Positions 8,164 to 16,816 of a stretch of 64,000 nt of DNA are shown here, piece after piece (position 1 is the first letter of the stretch; every line of letters begins with the position of its first letter). The DNA lies in assembly GCF_900111165.1 (NCBI RefSeq), contig NZ_FOGH01000010.1, positions 19,348 through 83,347 of the forward strand, given 5' to 3'. The translations under genes were made by a program, and so were the position numbers. Source of the DNA: Nitrosomonas sp. Nm51 (GTDB lineage Bacteria; Pseudomonadota; Gammaproteobacteria; Burkholderiales; Nitrosomonadaceae). The notes beneath the pieces were generated by a model. That model was not told the origin of the DNA, ran no database searches, and was given only the letters and a program-made list of their open reading frames with translations.

Positions 8164-8220
8164 TTTGTCGGGTTCAGTGAGCTTGTCAGTGTACATGGCA
8201 ATATCATATTGATAGTACTA
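8164..8220 (-). repeat. Diverged short copy of the inverted-repeat element found at 61081-61175
   Basis: Read on the minus strand it contains ATGATATTGCCA, GTAC, ACTGACAAGCTCA and TGAACCCG in the same order as the 61-kb element. The segment of about 14 bases between GTAC and ACTGAC is missing. The element overlaps the stop codon of the transglutaminase-like gene (8218-8220), so its insertion may have set that gene's 3' end. Confidence 0.55.
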
Positions 8221-9324
8221 GAATGAAGCGCCCGTTCCAATCAGTTCAGCTGAAGCTATCCGGTAGCTGAATTTTTCAGGGCTTAGACTATCCAGCGCTT
8301 GATTGTCGATCTCAGCGTGTGGAAATAAAAAGAAAGGCAATTTTCCGGATTTGCTATTTGTCAGCTCGATATCCTGTCCATGATTAAATGTGATCCAATT
8401 CATTTCCCAGGACCCAAAAAAATTTTCCCGCAGATGCTCGGTTTCTGATGCATCAGGTTCTAGATTGTCGAGTTTTGCGACTTTACAGACATCTGCCGGA
8501 TTGACAGGCACCCAACCCAGATTATTCAAATAAAATTCCGCGCGGCTGTGCTGAGCGCGGCTGATATCGGTTTGCCGGCCAAGCCCCTCATGTACTTCGG
8601 ACTCCATCATACGGATGCCGTACTGAATACGTGCAGGTATGCCTGCCGCACGGGCTAACCCTACAAACAGCGAATGTACGTCGATACACTTGCCGCTAAG
8701 CCGGCTGTTTTCCAGCATGAACTTGATATCACCTGTACCGCTGCCGGGCGCCGTTTCATCATGCTGAAAATGATCAATTAACCAGTCATAAATCGAGCGC
8801 GCCTTATCCAGTGCGGTATTGTCTTCGTCGTAAATGATGGAGTAGGCTACATCTCTGACGATTCCGTCGACAGGGATCAGCCGTGTCGGCAGAAGATAAG
8901 GGCGAATGGCGCCGGGTACGGCGGCATTGTCTGAAGCCTGGTAACGCTCAAGATCGACTGCGTGATGAGATGTTTTGATAATACACTGGACAGAGGCTCT
9001 GCGCTCGCTCTCGCTTTCACCGCGCCATTGCGCCATGAAGACTGGAAAGTTTTCTTTGCCAAAGGTCGAAAACTGAGCCTGAGTAGCGTTGCCGGACCAG
9101 TTGCTTCCCTGGGTGTATTGATAACCGGGTTCAAGAGAGTTAGGCAGCGGCAGCCATAAACGCGCATTTTTCCCGCCTGCGGGCAAATTGATTTCATAGG
9201 TCAACCGGAAACTATTCCATTTTTCATAATCCAGCATCCGTTTGCCGGCAGATAATGGAAATGCCGTCATGGGCATAAAAAGTCCGCTCGCCCCCACAAT
9301 TTTGATAAAATCCCTACGTTTCAT
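8218..9324 (-). CDS. Transglutaminase-like domain protein with Tat signal
   Basis: 368 residues. The N terminus MKRRDFIKIVGASGLFMP carries a twin-arginine motif and a short hydrophobic region ending in AFPLSAG, so export folded to the periplasm is predicted. The transglutaminase core around 200-270 has the catalytic-Cys segment LSGKCIDVHSLFVGLARAAG followed by IPARIQYG. A later GWVPVNPADV (about 280-289) would provide the catalytic Asp region, and a His is available in RAQHSRAEF. Such proteins are thiol hydrolases or proteases rather than true cross-linkers; the substrate is unknown. Its 3' end overlaps the dispersed repeat. Confidence 0.8.
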   Translation of the reverse strand: MKRRDFIKIVGASGLFMPMTAFPLSAGKRMLDYEKWNSFRLTYEINLPAGGKNARLWLPLPNSLEPGYQYTQGSNWSGNATQAQFSTFGKENFPVFMAQWRGESESERRASVQCIIKTSHHAVDLERYQASDNAAVPGAIRPYLLPTRLIPVDGIVRDVAYSIIYDEDNTALDKARSIYDWLIDHFQHDETAPGSGTGDIKFMLENSRLSGKCIDVHSLFVGLARAAGIPARIQYGIRMMESEVHEGLGRQTDISRAQHSRAEFYLNNLGWVPVNPADVCKVAKLDNLEPDASETEHLRENFFGSWEMNWITFNHGQDIELTNSKSGKLPFFLFPHAEIDNQALDSLSPEKFSYRIASAELIGTGASF

Positions 9325-9419
9325 AGCTGTTCCCTATAAAAATTTGAATAATTACCTGCTGACGAATTTTATCTTATCGTTTACTTTAGTCAATGCGGTA
9401 CATTGATTGATTACCCTGC

Positions 9420-10094
9420 ATGCCAATGACAGATTTGCTGTCCACCGTTGAAATTGAAACAACACCCAACCCTGCTTATGTGGTTATCTGGCTGCATGGC
9501 TTGGGGGCGGACGGTAATGATTTTGTTCCGATCATTGATGAATTGAAATTATCATCACAAAAAGGCATCCGGTTTTTGTTTCCGCATGCGCCGATGCGTC
9601 CGGTTACCATTAATAATGGTTATGTCATGCGCGCGTGGTACGATATCTACGGTGCCAGAATTGATTCCGAGGAAGATGAAGCAGGTATCAGAGACGCCCA
9701 GAAAGCCATTGATGCATTGATTGACCATGAAATACAACGCGGTATTGCCGCGCGCAACATTGTTCTGGCGGGTTTTTCGCAGGGTGGAGCCATTGCGCTG
9801 CAAGCCGGTCTGCGCCAGAAAAATCAACTGGCGGGTATTATGGCATTGTCCAGTTATCTGCCACTGGCCTGTTATCTGGCCGACGAAGCGCACTCTGCCA
9901 ATGCGGCGATTCCCATCCTGATGGCGCATGGCACATTTGACCCAATTGTGCCGATATCGCTGGCTGTTGTTTCAAGAGACGGTTTGCGTAATGCCGATTA
10001 TGCGCTTGAATGGCATGAATACCCAATGGAGCACACAGTGTGCATGCAGGAAATCAACGACATAGATTGCTGGCTGCAGCGGATTTTATTGTAG
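9420..10094 (+). CDS. Alpha/beta-hydrolase carboxylesterase, acyl-protein thioesterase family
   Basis: 224 residues, full length. Oxyanion region WLHGLGADGNDFVPI, nucleophile elbow GFSQGGAIAL (Ser near residue 119), then an Asp in GTFDPIVP and a His in PMEHTVC, in the order expected for the catalytic triad. Homologues hydrolyse short-chain esters (Pseudomonas carboxylesterase II type). No signal peptide, so cytoplasmic. A second ATG six bases downstream (9426) could be the real start. Followed by a perfect 11-bp hairpin before xthA. Confidence 0.88.
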   Translation: MPMTDLLSTVEIETTPNPAYVVIWLHGLGADGNDFVPIIDELKLSSQKGIRFLFPHAPMRPVTINNGYVMRAWYDIYGARIDSEEDEAGIRDAQKAIDALIDHEIQRGIAARNIVLAGFSQGGAIALQAGLRQKNQLAGIMALSSYLPLACYLADEAHSANAAIPILMAHGTFDPIVPISLAVVSRDGLRNADYALEWHEYPMEHTVCMQEINDIDCWLQRILL

Positions 10095-10099
10095 CCCTG

Positions 10100-10131
10100 G
10101 TACGCTATCCCTATCGATATGGATAGCGTAC
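10100..10131 (+). terminator. Intergenic hairpin between the esterase gene and xthA
   Basis: A perfect 11-bp inverted repeat (GTACGCTATCC and GGATAGCGTAC) with a 10-nt loop starts 6 bases after the esterase stop. There is no T-tract, so it is either a weak terminator or an mRNA-stabilising hairpin. Confidence 0.45.
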
Positions 10132-10153
10132 TAATAGACTGGATAATGAAAAC

Positions 10154-10921
10154 ATGAAACTGGCGACATGGAATGTCAATTCACTGAAAGTCCGGCTTGG
10201 CCAGGTACAGGATTGGCTGGAACAGCACCAGCCGGATGTGCTATGCCTGCAGGAAACCAAGCTGACCGATGAAAATTTCCCACAGGACGAGATAGCGGAT
10301 GCGGGTTACCGAGCCGTCTATACCGGACAAAAAACCTTTAACGGTGTCGCCATTCTGAGCAGGCGGCAAGGCGATGCTGTGTTGACAGCAATTCCCGGCT
10401 TTGAAGACGAGCAGAAGCGGTTTGTTGCCGTTACGGTTAACGGGATGCGCGTAATATGTGTGTACGTACCTAATGGCGAAGCTGTGGGGTCAAAAAAATA
10501 TGATTATAAGCTCAGATGGCTGCCGGCACTGGCAAAATGGTTACGCGATGAGCTCAATACATATCCTCAACTGGCTGTGCTGGGCGATTATAATATTGCG
10601 CCGGATGACCGTGACGTTCACGATCCGCAGGCCTGGGCGGGAAAGGTATTGTGCAGTCAGCAGGAGCGTGATGCATTTGATCAATTGCTGAATCTTGGGC
10701 TCGTAGATAGCTTTCGATTGTTTGATCAGCCTGAAAAAACCTATAGCTGGTGGGATTACCGTATGATGGCATTTCGCCGCAACAGAGGATTGCGCATCGA
10801 TCATATTTTATTGAGCCGGCCGCTGGCGCAAAATTGCACCGCATGCTGGATCGATAAAGCCACCCGGAAACTGGAACGTCCTTCTGATCATGCGCCAGTG
10901 GTCGTTGAGCTGTCGGCCTAG
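10154..10921 (+). CDS. xthA: Exodeoxyribonuclease III
   Basis: 255 residues with all endonuclease/exonuclease/phosphatase-fold landmarks of ExoIII: MKLATWNVNSLKVRL, metal-binding Glu in CLQETKL, YVPNGEAVGSKKYDYKLRWL, GDYNIAPDDRDVHDP, LRIDHILLS and the final SDHAPVVVEL with the catalytic Asp-His. It repairs abasic sites and 3'-blocked ends in the cytoplasm. ATG at 10154 gives the standard N terminus. Confidence 0.95.
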   Translation: MKLATWNVNSLKVRLGQVQDWLEQHQPDVLCLQETKLTDENFPQDEIADAGYRAVYTGQKTFNGVAILSRRQGDAVLTAIPGFEDEQKRFVAVTVNGMRVICVYVPNGEAVGSKKYDYKLRWLPALAKWLRDELNTYPQLAVLGDYNIAPDDRDVHDPQAWAGKVLCSQQERDAFDQLLNLGLVDSFRLFDQPEKTYSWWDYRMMAFRRNRGLRIDHILLSRPLAQNCTACWIDKATRKLERPSDHAPVVVELSA

Positions 10922-11003
10922 TACTTACATCAATATTAAATAGAGTACTGGCGTTTATTTGGACTTATGGTCTTGGCGCATTAACTGGCGAAAAAGGTGT
11001 TCT

Positions 11004-12284
11004 TTGGAAAATATACCGCTTTATATCTTACTGATCATACTGTTTCTGCTACTGATTCTGTCAGGTTTTTTCTCGCTGTCAGAAACCAGCATGATGGCGA
11101 TCAATCGGTATCGGCTGAAGCATCTGGCAAAGCAGGGGCATCGAGGAGCGCGTTTAACCAGCCGGTTGCTGGACAAGACAGACCGCTTGCTCGGCGTGAT
11201 TTTACTTGGTAATAACTTGCTCAATACGGCCTCGGCCACACTGGTTGCCGTTATTATTGCAATGCTTTTTGGACAGAGTGAGCTGGCGTTGCTGATGGGT
11301 ACCATATGCGTCACATTCGCCATCCTGATTTTCAGCGAGATCACGCCTAAAGTCATTGCTGCTGCTTACCCTGAACGCATTGCGCTGTTTGCGAGCTATA
11401 TTCTGACGCCACTGTTGAAGATTTTTTATCCGGTAGTCTGGTTTATTAATCTGTTCGTCAGCGGTTTGTTAATGCTGCTGCGCCTGAAGCCGAAACAGTC
11501 GGCGGCGACCCAGACGGTCAGCACAGAAGAACTGAAAACGCTGGTACTGGAAGGCGGTCATTTTATCCAGAAGAAGCATCAGAGCATGTTGCTGAATCTG
11601 TTTGATCTTGAAACAGTTACCGTAGACGATGTGATCGTGCCGCGCAGCCTGGTCGAGGCGATTGATCTGACAGCAGACGATGAAACCATTCAGGCGCAGC
11701 TGCTGACTTGTCACCACACCCGTTTGCCGGTCTACCGGGAGCGCGTGGATAATATCGTGGGTATCATACATATGCGCAAGGTCCTGAACCTGATGAAAGG
11801 CGGCCCTGTCACGGCTGCATCGCTGGAACAGGCCATGCAGAAACCATATTTCATTCCGTCCGGGACGCCTTTGTTTTCCCAGTTGCAGCTTTTTCAGGAA
11901 AACCGAAAGCGAATCGGGCTGATTGTCGACGAGTATGGGGAATGGCTGGGTCTGGTAACGATCGAAGATATTCTCGAGGAGATCATTGGCGAATTTACAA
12001 CACATGCACCGACCCTCGCTAATACGTATCATAAGCAAGAAGACGGAAGCATCCTCGTTGAAGGCAGTACTTTGCTGCGGGATTTGAATCGCAAACTGGA
12101 TATGCAGTTGCCGCTAAACGGTCCCAAGACACTGAATGGCCTGATACTGGAATATCTGCAGGATATTCCGGAAAGTGGAACAGGGTTGAATATTGCCGAT
12201 TATCCCATGGAGATTATTCAGGTCAAAAATCAGGCTGTAAAAACAGTAAGAATTCATCCGGTTTCTGTTAAAGCCGCGCAATAA
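11004..12284 (+). CDS. CNNM/CorC (HlyC) family membrane protein with CBS domains
   Basis: Start TTG 11004, preceded by AAGGTG, gives the usual ENIPLYILLIILFLLLILSGFFSLSETSMMA N terminus. The DUF21/CNNM transmembrane region spans about 1-170 with three or four membrane helices. A CBS pair lies at about 190-320, including PRSLVEAIDL and RLPVYRERVDNIVGIIHMR, and the C-terminal CorC_HlyC domain at about 335-420. Proteins of this family have been linked to magnesium/cobalt efflux and ion homeostasis. It is unrelated in sequence to the CorA-like protein at 43 kb. Confidence 0.88.
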   Translation: MENIPLYILLIILFLLLILSGFFSLSETSMMAINRYRLKHLAKQGHRGARLTSRLLDKTDRLLGVILLGNNLLNTASATLVAVIIAMLFGQSELALLMGTICVTFAILIFSEITPKVIAAAYPERIALFASYILTPLLKIFYPVVWFINLFVSGLLMLLRLKPKQSAATQTVSTEELKTLVLEGGHFIQKKHQSMLLNLFDLETVTVDDVIVPRSLVEAIDLTADDETIQAQLLTCHHTRLPVYRERVDNIVGIIHMRKVLNLMKGGPVTAASLEQAMQKPYFIPSGTPLFSQLQLFQENRKRIGLIVDEYGEWLGLVTIEDILEEIIGEFTTHAPTLANTYHKQEDGSILVEGSTLLRDLNRKLDMQLPLNGPKTLNGLILEYLQDIPESGTGLNIADYPMEIIQVKNQAVKTVRIHPVSVKAAQ

Positions 12285-12430
12285 AACATACCCGCAGATA
12301 TTTTCTCAATTACGTTGATAAGAAATAAATTTTAATTTTAACTTCAATTAATTTTTGTCATATTCTCAAGTTATTTACAGTATAAAATTGTCGGACTTTT
12401 TTGGATTCAAATAAGGTTTTTTTATACATA

Positions 12431-12841
12431 ATGCACGATCAAAAATTTTCCTTGCCCATTCGGGTGTATTACCAGGATACCGATGCCGGCGGTGTCGTTT
12501 ATCATGCAACACACCTTCATTTTCTGGAACGCGCGCGTTACGAATGGTTGCGGCTATTAGGCTATGGTGTGCATGAGCTGCTCGATGCGCATCAGCTGCA
12601 ATTCATGATACGTTCACTTGAGATCGAATATTTCAAACCCGCGATACTGGACGATTTGTTGCATATCACCGTCGATGCTGTCGATTTGGGCCGAAGCCGT
12701 ATTACGCTGGCGCAGGAAGTTTTATGCAACCAGAGCCGGTTAGTGAACGCGACGGTTCATGCTGTATGCGTAAGTACAGAAAGCCTTAAACCCGTTAGTA
12801 TCCCCGTTCCTCTAAGAAAAAAGATCGAGACTACAAAATGA
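12431..12841 (+). CDS. ybgC: Tol-Pal system-associated acyl-CoA thioesterase YbgC
   Basis: 136 residues from ATG 12431; a TTG at 12401 is open but adds a non-conserved tail. Hot-dog thioesterase with the active-site segment YYQDTDAGGVVYHATHLHFLERARYEWL, the Asp in DTDA being catalytic. It hydrolyses short acyl-CoA thioesters and is the standard first gene of the tol-pal operon. Its end overlaps the tolQ start by four bases (ATGA). Confidence 0.93.
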   Translation: MHDQKFSLPIRVYYQDTDAGGVVYHATHLHFLERARYEWLRLLGYGVHELLDAHQLQFMIRSLEIEYFKPAILDDLLHITVDAVDLGRSRITLAQEVLCNQSRLVNATVHAVCVSTESLKPVSIPVPLRKKIETTK

Positions 12842-13527
12842 ACGCTGCAGTTACTCAGGATTTATCGCTTTTTCATTTGATCAGCAGTGCCAGTGTCTTT
12901 GTGCAGCTGGTTATGCTGGTGCTGTTACTGGCGTCGCTTGTGTCGTGGTGGTACATTTTCCGGAAATGGTTTTTGCTGCGTGAGGCTGTCAAGCAAAGCG
13001 ATGAGTTTGAGGATAACTTCTGGCGTGGCGCGGATTTGAATGTGTTATATCAGCGTGCTATCAGTTCGCGTTATACCTCGAGCAGTATGGAGCGTATTTT
13101 CGTTGCAGGTTTCGGTGAATTCAGTAAACACAAACCCGGCGCGAATATCGATATGATGATGGACAGCATACGGCGCGCTATGCAGGCAACGTATCAGCGT
13201 GAAATGGACAGACTCGAATCTCACTTGCCTTTCCTGGCTACGGTAGGCTCGGTCAGTCCTTATATCGGATTGCTGGGCACGGTCTGGGGCATTATGAATT
13301 CGTTTCGCAGTTTGTCCAATATTTCCCAGGCAACTATTGCGCACGTTGCCCCCGGGATTGCGGAAGCTCTGATTGCAACGGCAATGGGCCTTTTTGCAGC
13401 CATACCTGCCGTGATCGCGTATAACCGCTATGTCAGCGATACCGAAAAACTGGCAACGCGGTTTGAAAGTTTCATGGAAGAATTATCCAACGTTCTGCAA
13501 CGCAGAGCGCCGACCAGCCAGGAGTGA
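12838..13527 (+). CDS. tolQ: Tol-Pal system inner-membrane protein TolQ
   Basis: 229 residues, MotA/TolQ/ExbB family. First membrane helix about 17-40 (VFVQLVMLVLLLASLVSWWYI), cytoplasmic loop, then two further helices around 130-160 (ATVGSVSPYIGLLGTVWGIMNSF) and 170-195 (AEALIATAMGLFAAIPAVIAY). With TolR it forms the proton-driven motor that energises TolA at the division septum. Overlaps ybgC by ATGA and is followed directly by tolR. Confidence 0.96.
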   Translation: MNAAVTQDLSLFHLISSASVFVQLVMLVLLLASLVSWWYIFRKWFLLREAVKQSDEFEDNFWRGADLNVLYQRAISSRYTSSSMERIFVAGFGEFSKHKPGANIDMMMDSIRRAMQATYQREMDRLESHLPFLATVGSVSPYIGLLGTVWGIMNSFRSLSNISQATIAHVAPGIAEALIATAMGLFAAIPAVIAYNRYVSDTEKLATRFESFMEELSNVLQRRAPTSQE

Positions 13528-13535
13528 CAGACATC

Positions 13536-13949
13536 ATGGCTCGTCGCGCTAAGCGCCCACTAAAAAACGAAATCAACGTTGTGCCGTATATCGATGTGAT
13601 GCTGGTGCTGCTGATTATTTTTATGATTACTGCGCCGATGATCAATCCCGGGCAGATCGAATTGCCTGAGATCGGAAAGTCATCCGCGGCACCGTCCGCG
13701 CCGCTGGAAGTCATCATCAAGGCGGACAACAGCCTTGCATTGCGAGATCGCGCGCAAACCGATCTTGAAAAGTTTGTAACGCATCAGCAATTGATTGATG
13801 CAATCAAACACAAGCAGAAGCAAAATGCGAAACAGCCTGTTGTGATTGCGGCCGACAAAAATGTGCGTTATGAAGAAGTCATAAACGTCATGGATATCCT
13901 GCAGCGGCATCAGGTTCAAAGAGTGGGCCTGCTGGCGCAACCCAGATAA
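13536..13949 (+). CDS. tolR: Tol-Pal system protein TolR
   Basis: 137 residues from ATG 13536, which has AGGAG upstream at the tolQ stop; a GTG at 13524 is open but adds only four residues. N-terminal single membrane helix contains the key Asp: NEINVVPYIDVMLVLLIIFMI (about 11-31). The periplasmic domain ends VMDILQRHQVQRVGLLAQP, typical of ExbD/TolR. Partner of TolQ in the proton channel. Confidence 0.95.
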   Translation: MARRAKRPLKNEINVVPYIDVMLVLLIIFMITAPMINPGQIELPEIGKSSAAPSAPLEVIIKADNSLALRDRAQTDLEKFVTHQQLIDAIKHKQKQNAKQPVVIAADKNVRYEEVINVMDILQRHQVQRVGLLAQPR

Positions 13950-13994
13950 CCGGATTTCAATTAACCTAACGCTGTGGCATTGATTGAGTCAAAC

Positions 13995-14912
13995 ATGGTA
14001 GCTGCAGACAGAAGATACAATGCCCCTGCAAAAGAGCCGCGTTCGTTGCTGGCCGGTGTCTTGGCGTTGCTGGTGCATATCGTATTTATTGCGGTGCTGA
14101 TTTCCGGTTTTAACTGGAAGGATGAGCACCCCGAAAGTATGATTGTTGATATTTGGCAGGATTTGCCCCAGCCTGTACCACAGTCGGCGATTAAAAAAAC
14201 AGCTTCGTCCGCGCAGCCTGAGCGGCAAACCAAACCTGCCCCGGAAACAAAACCTGATTCGAAGCCAATAGCTGAAACCAAACCGCATTCATTGAAGCCC
14301 GTGCCTGCTCAGGCTTCACCGTCACCACCTAAAAAACCTGAAATCGAAATCAAGGAAAAAGCTGAAAAACCGAAACCGGCTCAGAAAGACCCGCAACCGG
14401 ATTTGGAAGTGCAAAAGAAAAAAGCACAGGAACAGGAAACCAGAAAAAAAGCGGAAGCAGAACGGTTGCTGCGCGAACGAGAAGAACAAAAAAAACGGGA
14501 ACTGGACGCGCAGAACAAACGCGCGCAAGAAGATCAACAGAAGCGCGAAACGGCGGCACAGCAAAAGCACGAGCAGGAAGAGAAGGCCAGGCTCGAAGCG
14601 CGGCAGGCGGCAGCGCGTGCGCAAGTGGCCGGCGAAATCAGCAAGTACCAAGCGATGATTCTGGCTAAAATCAAAAGCAGAATTGTCATGCCGCCAAATC
14701 TGCCTGGTAATCCGGCGACCGAATTCGATGTGACGTTACTGCCCGGGGGCGATATTCTCGATGTCCGGCTGCGCAAAAGCAGCGGTTATCCAGCTTTCGA
14801 CAGCGCCGTGGAGCGCGCCATACTGTTATCCAAACCGCTGCCGCTGCCGCCCGATCCGGCATTGTTTAATGAATTTCGCAACTTGCATGTGACCGTGCAT
14901 TATTTGGAATGA
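13995..14912 (+). CDS. tolA: Cell envelope integrity protein TolA
   Basis: About 305 residues. N-terminal membrane helix (SLLAGVLALLVHIVFIAVLISGF). Then a proline/lysine-rich region and a long Lys/Glu/Gln/Arg-rich helical stretch, about residues 105-210, the periplasm-spanning domain II. The C-terminal domain has YQAMILAKIKSRIV, a LPGGDILDVRLRKSSGYPAFD segment and NLHVTVHYLE. TolA links the TolQR motor to TolB and Pal. Start is ATG 13995; GTG at 13974 is a possible alternative. Low-complexity coding in the middle is normal for this gene. Confidence 0.93.
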   Translation: MVAADRRYNAPAKEPRSLLAGVLALLVHIVFIAVLISGFNWKDEHPESMIVDIWQDLPQPVPQSAIKKTASSAQPERQTKPAPETKPDSKPIAETKPHSLKPVPAQASPSPPKKPEIEIKEKAEKPKPAQKDPQPDLEVQKKKAQEQETRKKAEAERLLREREEQKKRELDAQNKRAQEDQQKRETAAQQKHEQEEKARLEARQAAARAQVAGEISKYQAMILAKIKSRIVMPPNLPGNPATEFDVTLLPGGDILDVRLRKSSGYPAFDSAVERAILLSKPLPLPPDPALFNEFRNLHVTVHYLE

Positions 14913-14958
14913 TTGTTATAATCCATGTTCCTTTTTGAACAATTGGCGCTTTATATTT

Positions 14959-16257
14959 ATGTCAACGCATACTCGCATTGTATTTTACGGCTTCTGGCTT
15001 TTCTTATGGCTGCTGTTCTGCGCACCGCTTCAGGCCAGACTGAATATTGAGATTTTTGGCGGCGGAACGGAGCGCATTCCGATTGCGATCGTTCCTTTCG
15101 CTGATGAAGGCGGACTGCCGCAACGCGTGACTGATGTCATGTCCGCCGATCTTCAACGCAGTGGCCTGTTCCGGTTGATTGATCCGGCCGGTCAAACGCC
15201 TTACGCGCCGGCAGAAGTCGTCTACGGCGACTGGGCGGATCGGGGCGCCAGTGCGCTGGTGATCGGACGTACGATTCTCATGCCCGGCGGCCAGGTGGAA
15301 CTGCAGTTCCGTTTGCTGGATGTTGCACGGCAGGCGCAGCTGACGGGCTTTGCAACCATCGTGCCTGTCGCGCAGCTGCGCGCAGCCGCGCACCGTATCG
15401 CCGATATAATCTATGAAGCGCTGACGGGTGAAGTCGGCGTATTCAGTACCCGTATCGCTTATGTTTTGAAGCAGGGAAATAAGTATGCGCTGCAGGTTGC
15501 CGATTCGGACGGTTACAATGCGCATTCGATCATCGAATATAACGAGCCGATCATTTCACCGGCCTGGTCGCCCGACGGCAGCAAGATTGCTTATGTGTCG
15601 TTCGAAAATAAAAAACCGGTGGTTTATGTGCAAACACTGGCAACACGGGAGCGCAAGGCAATCGCCAATTTTGCCGGCAGCAACAGTGCGCCGGCCTGGT
15701 CGCCCGATGGTAAAAAACTCGCGGTGGTACTGTCACTGCATGGCGGTTCGCAACTGTATCTGATCAATGCGGATGGCAGCGGATTACAGCGGCTGACCCG
15801 TAGTTCGGGTATTGACACTGAGCCTAGTTTTTCGCCAGATGGGCGCCATATCATTTTTACATCCGATCGCGGCGGCAGTCCGCAGATTTACCGGATACCT
15901 GCCGGTGCAACCGAATTGACATCGGCGGAACGGCTGACATTCGAAGGCGGCTATAACGTCAGTCCGGCTTTCAGTCACGACGGAAAAGGTTTTGCATTTA
16001 TCCACCGGCATAATGGCCGGTTTAATGTTGCGGTACAGGATCTTGCAACACGTCAGGTGCAGATTCTGACCAATTCCCAGTTTGACGAATCTCCCAGTTT
16101 TGCGCCGAATGACAGGATGATTTTGTACGCCACAGAAACTGGGGGGCATGGTATATTATCCGCCATCTCTAGAGATGGTCAGACGAGGCAGCATTTGTCA
16201 GTACAGACGGGCGATATTCGTGAACCGGCATGGGGGCCGTTGCTAAAGCAAAAATGA
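14959..16257 (+). CDS. tolB: Tol-Pal system periplasmic protein TolB
   Basis: About 432 residues from ATG 14959; a TTG 24 bases upstream is less likely. Sec signal peptide (IVFYGFWLFLWLLFCAPLQA), TolB N-terminal domain to about residue 165, then a six-bladed propeller. Its blades repeat the PAWSPDGSKIAYVS / PAWSPDGKKLAVVL / PSFSPDGRHIIFTSDRGG pattern. TolB binds Pal and TolA during outer-membrane constriction. Followed by pal after 37 bp. Confidence 0.96.
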   Translation: MSTHTRIVFYGFWLFLWLLFCAPLQARLNIEIFGGGTERIPIAIVPFADEGGLPQRVTDVMSADLQRSGLFRLIDPAGQTPYAPAEVVYGDWADRGASALVIGRTILMPGGQVELQFRLLDVARQAQLTGFATIVPVAQLRAAAHRIADIIYEALTGEVGVFSTRIAYVLKQGNKYALQVADSDGYNAHSIIEYNEPIISPAWSPDGSKIAYVSFENKKPVVYVQTLATRERKAIANFAGSNSAPAWSPDGKKLAVVLSLHGGSQLYLINADGSGLQRLTRSSGIDTEPSFSPDGRHIIFTSDRGGSPQIYRIPAGATELTSAERLTFEGGYNVSPAFSHDGKGFAFIHRHNGRFNVAVQDLATRQVQILTNSQFDESPSFAPNDRMILYATETGGHGILSAISRDGQTRQHLSVQTGDIREPAWGPLLKQK

Positions 16258-16294
16258 TTAAGTACGATTTTGTTTGTTATTAAAGGAGCGGTAA

Positions 16295-16813
16295 ATGAAG
16301 AAAACAGCAGGTGTTTTGATCATAAGCTTATTGTCAGCATGTGCCAGCCAGACGACGCAGCCAACTGATGTAGAAGACCGGTCAATGGGTGCAGATAGCA
16401 GCAGTTACGGTGCAGATGGCAATGCGCTGGGTTCGGATAGATCGGGGTTTCATCCACTCAACGATCCGAACAGTATTTTGTCGCAGCGTAGCGTGTACTA
16501 TGATTTTGACAGCTATACTGTCAAAAATGAATACCGGCCGCTGGTCATTGCACATGCCCAGTATCTTCGTGACAACCCTAACGCCCAGGTGATTCTGCAA
16601 GGTAATACGGATGATCGCGGCAGCCGGGAATACAATCTCGCACTGGGACAGCGTCGCGCGGATGGGGTCAAAAACATCATGACCTTGTCGGGAGCACGGA
16701 CTTCGCAAATTGAATCTGTCAGTTTAGGTGAAGAAAAGCCCCGCGCTGATGGCAGTGATGAGTCGGCATGGAGTGAAAACCGCCGAACGGACATTCTTTA
16801 TCGAGGTGAATAA
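16295..16813 (+). CDS. pal: Peptidoglycan-associated lipoprotein Pal
   Basis: 172 residues. Lipoprotein signal with lipobox LLSAC (Cys near residue 16), a flexible Ser/Gly/Asp-rich linker, and a C-terminal OmpA-like domain: VYYDFDSYTVKNEY, then LQGNTDDRGSREYNLALGQRRA with the peptidoglycan-binding Asp and Arg, ending ENRRTDILYRGE. Good ribosome-binding site (AAAGGAGCGGTAA). Anchors the outer membrane to the wall and binds TolB. Confidence 0.97.
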   Translation: MKKTAGVLIISLLSACASQTTQPTDVEDRSMGADSSSYGADGNALGSDRSGFHPLNDPNSILSQRSVYYDFDSYTVKNEYRPLVIAHAQYLRDNPNAQVILQGNTDDRGSREYNLALGQRRADGVKNIMTLSGARTSQIESVSLGEEKPRADGSDESAWSENRRTDILYRGE

Positions 16814-16816
16814 ACA

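Noticed and set aside
7936..8217. Replication origin next to rpmH
   Set aside because: Although rpmH is often near oriC, no dnaA, dnaN or DnaA-box cluster is visible here.
10959..12284. CorC/CNNM protein as part of the CRISPR-associated CorA system
   Set aside because: It is a CBS/CNNM-type protein unrelated in sequence to CorA and lies 32 kb away among housekeeping genes.
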